A stretch of DNA of 64,000 nt from Laetiporus sulphureus 93-53. Its lineage: Eukaryota > Basidiomycota > Agaricomycetes > Polyporales > Laetiporaceae. Shown here piece by piece: positions 56,355 to 64,000 of this stretch; the stretch's first letter is position 1; the number at the start of each line of letters is the position of its first letter. The stretch lies in contig NW_024468550.1 of NCBI RefSeq assembly GCF_001632365.1, forward strand, positions 62,001-126,000, given 5' to 3'. The position numbers and the translations under genes were made by a program. Under the pieces are notes generated by a model. The model was not told where the DNA came from. It searched no databases and saw only the letters and a program-made list of their open reading frames with translations.

Positions 56355-59300
56355 CTACAGCTCATCATGAGGCACATCCGTCCCTGCAAGTACAGACGTC
56401 GTGCTGCTCGATGCCGTCGTCTGCGTAACCTCAGTCTCTTCTCCCTCAGCATCCGCACTCGTCTCCGATGCTTGCGCAGTGCTCGATGATGCGGATTTCT
56501 TCGTCGGCCGCGGCACCTTCTTCTTAAGCAGTCGCTCTAGATGGTTCTGCAACGGCTTCACCCGCGCACGCATCTCGCTCGTTAGGATAACCGGGTCCTC
56601 GTTCATCTTCACTGACTTTTGCTTCTCCACCCATTCATCTAGCCACGTCTCATGCTCTGCCAGAGTCTTCTCCAGCGCCTCGAGTTCCTCTAAGGTGTAC
56701 TTCGATGGCGGCCCGCCGTCCTCGGCAATGGTCAGATTCTTTCTTGCCTCACCGAGGAAGATACGTGTCTGCCAGTTCCAAAGCTGACTGTTATTCAGCG
56801 CGTGAGGAAACTTCTCGATCTCGGTGTATCTGTGAATGATCGGGTGCTCGAGACTCCTGCATAGCCGGTATAATCAGTGACAATGCTGATAATAAACTTC
56901 AGCGTAACCACTGACTCTAGTGTGCCTCTCTTATCAAGTAGGTCCCTCGTATCGGCATCCTCGCCATTTTCTGAGAGCCAAGTGAATGTCTCTTCCAGCT
57001 GCTCAGCGATTCTTTTCCTTTCTGCCTCTTGCGAGCACTTCATAAACGGAGAAGTTGGACTGTTGTCCTCCAACAGATCGCGCAGTCGATACGTGTATCC
57101 CTCAAGAGTGTTTCGCGCTTCCTCCCTGCGACGTTTGGTGGCTTCTTCGTTGTCCACAGCTATCAGCCTAGGAATAACAATATGAGCACTCTAGTCACAC
57201 GTAACATTTGAGCTGCTAACACACCTTCCGCGCGCCTTACGCTTCTCTGTCGCTGACATCGGTGGCAATGAAGGAGTGCCCACCTCATAATCCAACAAGA
57301 TAGTATCCTGCACTACCTTCTTTTCGGATGAGGTAGACGGAGCAGGAACTTCAAGAGGTACTTGCTCCTCAGTGACTACCCCTTCCTCGCCCTCAGATAC
57401 CTCCTCGGACGAGGACGATGATCCGCCGAAGAATCCCTTTAGTTTGCCTAAATGCCGCTATCGGTGAGCTTTCCAAGTGTGACAGCAGCGTGTCAGCATA
57501 CCAGTGATGGAGTCATCCTTAATCTCCCCGTGCACAAGGATGTCACTCAAGGTGCTCAAACCAGATTCAGTGAAGCTGACTGTCGCCTTCACCACGGGAT
57601 CTGTTGCACCAGCTTCCGTGAGGTTCCGGATGGCCTCAGACACGCCGACAAGCTTGGCTTCCATTAGCTGCGTCGGTAATCCACTGCACGACATCTTGTG
57701 AGATCACCTCGAGAAAAATCATATCTGGAACATACGGAGCAGGTGGACTTTTATAAGCCATCTTGACGGTGAAGTCGTCCGAGCGCTTAAACGTGAGCGT
57801 CTTCTTAGCGCCAGTATTCGTACCCACGGGAAGGACAAGGGTGTTGATCATCCGGGGCTTTACGTCCGGGGACTTGGGTTCCGCTGGGTACGAAAGTTGG
57901 ATGTCGTAAGGCGCGATGTCGATCACTTTGATGTCCTTGGTCCTGAACTGCCTGCTGAGTGCTGCACCATGAAGAGCGGCGCCCATGACGGCTGCCTCGT
58001 CCGCATTGACGTTCATGGCGATTTTGCTGCTGTGTGTTAGCCGTGGCATTCGATTTTAACGAACCTGCAACACGTACTCTCCAACGGCAGCCTTGAGCGC
58101 GGCCTGGATCATTGGTGTTCGCGAAGCTCCACCGGTCAAAATGACAGAAGAAATATCGTTCTGTAGATGATCAGCCATACAGCTCAGTAATTGTGTGTAA
58201 TCGCCTACCAAGGTCAAGCCAGCGCGGGCAAGGGCATCAAAGATCGGCCGGGAGAACTCTCCCTTCAGATCCGTACAAGCGATCTCAAAGTCGGCTCTTG
58301 TTACCTTTGACCGGTAATCAATGTCAAAGGCCAGGCTCTCGACCTGCACCAAATCCGGTGAACACGCGAACAGCCGCACCACTGACGCTGATACCTTACC
58401 GTCGCCATCGCGTCTGCGTTCGCGCTTAGAATCGTCTTTATCCGGCCGGCTTCCTTCCACAGCTTCGTCATCGCACGTTTGTCGCTGCGGATGTCCTTGT
58501 CGTGCTTGCGCTGGAAATCCTCAATCATGATGTCGCGCAACCGACGATCGAGCTCTGTCCCGCCGATGGTGCGGTCGAACCCGAGGCCGGCGACATTGAT
58601 CTGCACGCTGCCCTTCGCGTCGCCCGCGACGGATGAGAAGCCCACGACGGTCGCGCGAATGGCGGACGTGCCTGCGTCGTAGATGACGTGGTACTCGGGC
58701 GTGAGGAAAGTGCGCGTCATGGCATAGTTGACTGCGACTGCTGTGCCGTCGTTCACGAGCGCGAGCGTGCGCATCCCGGCAATTTCGATGGCGTCCATTA
58801 CGGCTTCGCGCTCGTGTTGTGTATAGTATGGTGGCACGGTGACCACAACATCGAGTACTCTCTCTCCGGCAACGTCCTCGGCCAGCTGCCGAACGTATGC
58901 GAACTGCATTGCAATTAATTCCTCGACAGCCCACTCCGTGCCATCTGAGCGACGTAACGCAACTGTCCCTCGCTCTGTCTTGACGACGTCTGCGGATGAG
59001 ATTGAGGTATAGAAGGAGACCGCATCAGATGCATATGGGGCCGCTTGCAGAAACTTCAGTGACGAGAACGAGTCCGTGGGGTATCTTCCTGCCTACAAGA
59101 CCAAGTTGTCCATCTGACATGCCCAAAGCTCAACGCAATCACTCACAATAGCGAACGCATCTGAGCCAAACAGCCTATCTTTCTGTTTCCACCCCACAGA
59201 CGACTGAATCTTCCGCTTCGAGTCCTTGTTCAACAAGACGTCGAACGGAACGCCGGGCTTCATGAGCGAAGCCTTGATCCAGTCCGCGCCATAGTCGATC

Positions 59301-59380
59301 GCCAACACGGACGCAAGTACATTTTCTGAGACTGTAGCAAGCAGAGCGAACAATAAACAGAGGCGATGGAGCAAAATCAT
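56355..59380 (-). CDS. lhs1: ER-lumen Hsp70-like chaperone, Lhs1/HYOU1 (GRP170) type
   Basis: Eight exons in phase: 59380-59147, 59092-58400, 58343-58078, 58026-57736, 57683-57502, 57447-57225, 57167-56916 and 56856-56355. They encode 880 residues (881 if the alternative acceptor at 58029 is used). The start is the ATG giving a signal peptide (MILLHRLCLLFALLATVSEN); an earlier in-frame ATG would put a charged tail before it. The ATPase domain shows LAIDYGADWIKASLM, VVTVPPYYTQHEREAV, YDAGTSAIRATVVGF, GFDRTIGGTELDRRLRD, ILTGGASRTPMIQ and NVNADEAAVMGAALHG. A Ser/Glu-rich loop (SSSSSEEVSEGEEG) separates the substrate region from a helical lid. The protein ends HDEL, the ER-retrieval signal. It is expected to act as nucleotide exchange factor and holdase for BiP in ER import and folding. 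Confidence 0.92.
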
Positions 59381-59668
59381 CTTCGGGATGGCAGGTTGAG
59401 CATCTAGTCTAGCGGGATATAAATTCGGGAGGACACGTCGACCAGTACCGTTTCGTTTATTAGGCGCCCATAGAATGGACGTGGGCATCATGTGACCACC
59501 TCGAGGGTGATCTTAGATTGTTCGCTTATGTAATCCATAATTCTAATTCCCTTGTGTCTGCTCTCAGCTCTCGGCATCTTCTCGCGATACCCTTGTCTCG
59601 AAAATTGTCTGTGAGTTAGGAAGACTGTACTTGCATAAAGATCAAAACGTTCCTCAACTGGGCTTGCC
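59381..59668. promoter_or_regulatory. Divergent promoter of lhs1 and utp10
   Basis: 288 nt separate the two start codons. A tataaat near 59417 lies 38 nt upstream of the lhs1 ATG on its side. No UPR-type element was identified with confidence. Confidence 0.45.
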
Positions 59669-62600
59669 ATGGCTTCGAGTCTGGCCGCACAACTTGCCCA
59701 AGGCGCCTCTCTTAATTCGTCTCTACTAGTCGACAGGACGCGCCGCAAAACAGCAGAATCATATCTTTTCTCTCCAAAGGAAGCTCAAAAATATGATTTG
59801 AACACTGTCTTTTCCCTTGGGTCCAATGGCTTCTTGCAGCTCAAGTCTATAGAACCATCGTTCCGGCAATTCGAGCAGGCTCTTTTTTCAGATGCTGCGA
59901 AGGCTACCGACAGGACGCTTCTACCAGTAGATGCCGATGCGCAGCTCAATGAGAGCATCAGTTCATTCCTGCCGCTCCTAGGGCCGTATTTGATGGATGC
60001 TCCGGCGGGAAAGGTTATTGAGTGGCTCGTGAGACGGTTCAGGTATGTTGCCTCATTAATGCAGATCCTCTTGATGGACGGTTTCAGTTAGAGCGGAATA
60101 GCTCTCGGTTGTCCTCTCATACACGAATCTACGTTTGCAAAAGCTCATGACGATTGTATAGAATCAACGAGTTCAACGTGGAAGACGTTATTAGGTTGTT
60201 CCTCCCCTACCACGAATCGCCTCATTTTGCAAAAATGGTCACCATCTTACATATCCAGTACGTCCAGTGCTATTACAGTCATCACGCTTCTCATCGCCTT
60301 TCATCAGGGAACAGTCTATGTTCCGCTTCTTAAGTGCATACAAGACTACGGGCAAGGCATTGCCTCGTAGCGCGCTCGTCACGGAGATGCTGAAGAACTC
60401 GGACCTCTCCCGCTTTATCTCTGGCCTGCTTCTCATTGCTTTGAAGGAGAACGGTCCCAGTGTGCACAAGGCACTGGTCGCTTTTCATACTGGCGTTCTG
60501 CTTGATTTCGTCGCAAAGAGCAAGATATTGGACGAGGGAACTGTAGCATTTTTGTTGACGGCATCTCTGGAGCCGCTTCAACTCGTATTGGAGGCCACTA
60601 CCAAGGCGAAAGAGGCTATTCGACAAGAATCAATTGTATGATCGAATCCCACTATCTGACTGCACATCGATAGTTGATCTCTGGCTTTTCGCAGCTCGGA
60701 ATCCTTCTAATTCTGGCCGGTATCTCTCAAAAATGCCACCTGAGTCCCAAGGCGCTCAACGCTGTTCTCAGTGCGGTGGCTGGCTGTAGCAAGGATGTTA
60801 CCGCGAAGCAGCTTATCAGAACGACTTTGTGCATCTGCGCTCCGCAAGATGTCTCAGAGAAGTTCCCGCGGGCCCTACTCAGAGTTTTCACACACAAAGC
60901 GTACGTCTCTGTTCTGCGCAAATTGCCAGGCTAGTTCTCATTTTGTACCAGTGACATGCCTGCAGAGTTGAGGGAAGCTCTAGCATGGGTCGGATCGGAG
61001 AAAGTGTTACTTCCATTAGTAACAGGACTCGTCTCACAGTATGTCGTTTCATCGCCTGCCTGGTTTCTATGTCTCTCATGTCTCTCATGCAATCCTAGAC
61101 TCTCCAGAGAGCCTGCTGTTGATCTACTCACATCGACACTCGCACTCACAGAATTGCCAAATAGCATCAGTCGCCATGCAGCGGAATTGCTGCTGAGAGA
61201 CTTGATTAATGCTGAGGACCCAGCAGCCCCGGACGTCCTCACTGCGCGGAGCCTGTTGTCACAATTGAAACAGCGTCATGCGGAGGTCGTGCAACAGGCG
61301 TGCGAGGAAGCACTTAAGCAGGACGAAGGCAAGCGGGAGGTCATCGAACAACTTGCGATATCTCTGTCGATGGTACGTATGCATCAGTCTATCTAGGTTG
61401 CACATGGTCTGAAATCTTCGCAGTCTCTGCCTGGCTCAAGCGGGAAGAATCGCCTTGACAAGATTGTTGCATCCGTCAGTGCCGATGCTTACGTCCGTGC
61501 AATTGCCGTGCGAAACCTATACAGTACCTTGTCCGATGGGTCCACTTCTTCTGAGGACGCTGTGAGTACAATCATCCAATTGAACTCTGCTGTCGTGTTG
61601 CTGACAAGCATTGTCCGTAGGCCGCTGCAAAAGCTGCTCTACGAGCTCGGATACTCGATACCGATGCATCAGTCCTCGAAGCTCTGTATGCTGAACCGAC
61701 AGAGCTTGTGCCTGTTCTGCTTGAGGATGCTGCTGGTTACATCTCGGCGCTATCCGAGGTGCTTCATTCGGCCACGATATCGATCCCGCGGAACGCCACT
61801 CTCCTTCATCTCGCCTTCCTAGCGAATCATATATTTACGCCACTAAATGAGAAGGATGCATCCTTGGCGGATCATATTGTGCACGAATTATTCTTCCCTT
61901 ATCTCCTGTTCTCCAAAGCGAAGCAGAAGAGCGCTTCTCTGGCATGGGACATCCTCGAGGCTAAGGAGAAAGACGTCCATGATGTCACTGGTATCGGCAG
62001 GTATGAGCTATTGTGCGGGTGCGTCGATGTTATACGATGGGAACAGGAACATCGGTCGGAGGGTCAAGAAGACAGCACTGAGCTGCTGACGAGGATCGAC
62101 CTTGCTCTGGCAGTTAAGATGGCTGGTGAGTCGACTTTGTCCCACTCTGCCCACGCTTTCCATTCACGGACGTTTCGCGTGTAGAGAACATATTGGCGTC
62201 AGACCGCTACTCGCAGCAGTTCCAGCTGCTACTGGCGAAGTTGAGAGATAACAATCCCCGCTCACGTGCACTAGGCTACCTCGTCGCAAGAGCTCTGCTT
62301 ATTCGTTTGTCTGGGGAACATCAGCTTAATGCCGCTCTGCAAATGCTGCAGGCCATGCAGCTCAAAACTCTCGAGGGCATGAGCGACTTCATGCGAGGTG
62401 TCGACAATCTTCTGACAGTGAGTAAGCTGTAACGCGGACGTCTTTGATGTCTCATGCATTTCTTGATGTAGTTTCTGCATGATATGAGCTTAGGGACTGC
62501 TGTGGTATTAAAGCCGAATAGTGAACACACGCTGCAGAGACTGCAGACTGCCATACTCACAATGTTGCCGGTCACACCGCGTCCCGATGGCATCAAGCCG

Positions 62601-64000
62601 GACTGGCTCGCACCTCATGACGTAGGTACCTTGAAGGGAATTCAGTGCACAGAACTGACCCATCCTCACAGCCGCAGTCTGTTGAAGCCCATGCAGATAC
62701 GCGGGGAATCCGTTACGTCCATCTCATGCGCGCGGTTTATTATCTGAGCAATTCTACGGCGTCACTACCCCTTTTGTCGACGAACCTCCTCCGCGCTCTG
62801 TTTATGAATCTGGCAGACGACGCTCTGGTATTCCTTGCCGGCGTATGGACGTCACCATCTGTGAAAGGAGACAATGGCAGCATGCACGTCCGCGTGGCAG
62901 CCTTGTATCATGCTGTAGCGTTCTTGGAGGCTCACTGTGCCACAGAACATTATATTGACTTCCAAACGATATTGCCTTCCATCTTAGTAGCTCTGCAAGA
63001 TGCAGAACTTCGCGTAAGAGAGGCGGCTCTTGAGTGTGTGGCGATCCTGGCCAAACTCGCACAGGCCAAGGAGGTTTCGTCCATATATGCGTACGACACG
63101 ATTTACGGGCAAACATCACGTATGTATAATCAGATCCCGTATCGCTTGTACTGATGGGCTTTCTGTACATAGACTTGCTACAATATGTCGACTGGGAGGA
63201 TTTTTGCAAGTACATTAGCGCTTTGGGATCGTTTGGGAAACATTTCCTACACGATGCAGGCTATATGCGTGTGTTCCATCAGGAGTACCTTTCAAGCGGC
63301 AAAAACGAAAAGAAGAAATTGAAGGGGTGAGCTCATTCTTCAGACACGGGTATATGTTCTCACTGCGTGACCTAAGGTTCAAACAGAGGATAGTTTGCTA
63401 CTTGTTGTCGCATGTGAACGCCTGCCAGCTTGCGTACATCAAGTTACATCTTTTGCAAAGCCTGGAGACGACGTCGAGCGAAGTGAAATGTCAAATTCTG
63501 CTACCCTCCATAGAGACCGCAATAGACAATGTCGACAGTGCCACAAGCATCGATGCGTCTTCGCAAGAACTCATTGCGCACCTTGCATCCTCCTTCGATG
63601 CCTCAGGTGCTGCTGACTTGAATGACGCGAGCAAGTCAACATGGCCAACGTTCGAGAAACTGTTGAGGTCTTGCTTCGGGAATAGTTCGTATATAATCCT
63701 GTCGGCGTGGCTTGTGTAAGATGCTGATGTCCTATTTAGCTTCTCTGTCAGCTGCGAGAAGGACCCTTGCTTACCAGCTAGAACACGGGTTGTTCACGAA
63801 GTTGTCGTCGGAGCGTAAGGTTGACTTGTGCGACATCTTAATCGATATCAGTGTCAATGACGCTAGTGCGGTGGGTGTTAGAGCGTTGCACGCTATATCA
63901 GTCCTGTCTCTCATCATTTCTATTTTGCAGATGCCGGATTGCAAGCAGCTACTTAGCAGCGTTCTCACGGACGTTGCCGTAATCTCCAGCATCCTCGTTC
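59669..64000 (+). CDS. utp10: UTP10, U3 snoRNP/SSU processome HEAT-repeat protein, 5' part
   Basis: Fifteen exons are visible, all in phase: 59669-60042, 60162-60257, 60308-60635, 60674-60900, 60952-61038, 61099-61372, 61424-61561, 61621-62125, 62185-62417, 62472-62621, 62672-63119, 63173-63326, 63377-63684, 63740-63870 and 63931 onward. They give about 1174 residues. The N-terminus is diagnostic from memory: SSLAAQLAQGASLNSSLLVD, ALFSDAAKATDRTLL, LLGPYLMDAPAGKVIEWLVR, then NEFNVEDVIRLFLPYHESPHFA. The rest is repeated amphipathic helices of HEAT type, as expected for this scaffold of about 1800-2000 residues. Its role is in early pre-rRNA transcription and 18S processing in the nucleolus, within the t-UTP subcomplex. 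The gene runs off the right edge. It is head-to-head with lhs1. Confidence 0.93.

Noticed and set aside
1..64000. tRNA, rRNA, transposase or reverse-transcriptase genes, and a secondary-metabolite cluster
   Set aside because: No T-loop (GGTTCRANYCC) with matching arms, no RT/integrase motifs (such as YxDD) and no PKS/NRPS/terpene synthase motifs were found by reading. A tRNAscan-SE, RepeatMasker and antiSMASH run would be decisive.

Overview
The window reads as nuclear DNA of a basidiomycete fungus, most likely an Agaricomycete. Genes are intron-rich. Introns are mostly 50-65 nt, begin GTRNGY and end YAG. Micro-exons are frequent, and several proteins are types typical of wood- or litter-decaying fungi (GH16, GH115 and a GH79 relic). 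No tRNA, rRNA, CRISPR, plasmid or viral feature was seen. Exon joins below were made by eye from splice signals, reading-frame phase and remembered family sequence. They are strong where phase and motif agree and are marked where they do not.

Left third (1-24 kb): the 3' end of a GH16 glucanase-type gene; a long Ser-rich hypothetical gene; a GPI-type secreted protein; an F-box/leucine-rich gene; a repeat-bearing gap with a small truncated-looking gene; a tandem pair of NAD(P)-binding oxidoreductase genes with identical eight-exon structures; a hypothetical gene; a single-exon F-box gene; an unresolved gene; and a 625-residue Ser-rich protein. Middle (23.6-46 kb): a decayed GH79-like gene; a broken coiled-coil gene; a complete 23-exon GH115 xylan alpha-glucuronidase; a membrane protein; a Cdc20/Fizzy-type WD40 gene; two further F-box genes; a zinc-finger gene; a small conserved gene with a 2-nt frameshift; and a Nudix hydrolase. 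Right third (45.6-64 kb): a Ser/Thr-rich single-pass membrane protein; a small gene built from three CRIB (Cdc42/Rac-binding) modules; a second Cdc20-like WD40 gene; a PAK/STE20-type kinase; an ER-resident Hsp70-like chaperone (Lhs1/HYOU1 type, ending HDEL); and the 5' part of UTP10.

The most unusual item is the gene at 48308-49327. Its three CRIB motifs are each cut at the same point by an intron. Each is followed by the same 23-nt exon that the nearby PAK kinase gene also has, so it looks like a kinase-free array made by duplicating PAK CRIB exons. Functionally the window mixes housekeeping genes (UTP10, LHS1, PAK, Cdc20-type), carbohydrate-active enzymes and their decaying relatives, and expanding F-box genes. 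No operon-like or biosynthetic cluster is evident. Three head-to-head pairs (43.6/44.0, 49.3/49.7 and 59.4/59.7 kb) share short intergenic regions.
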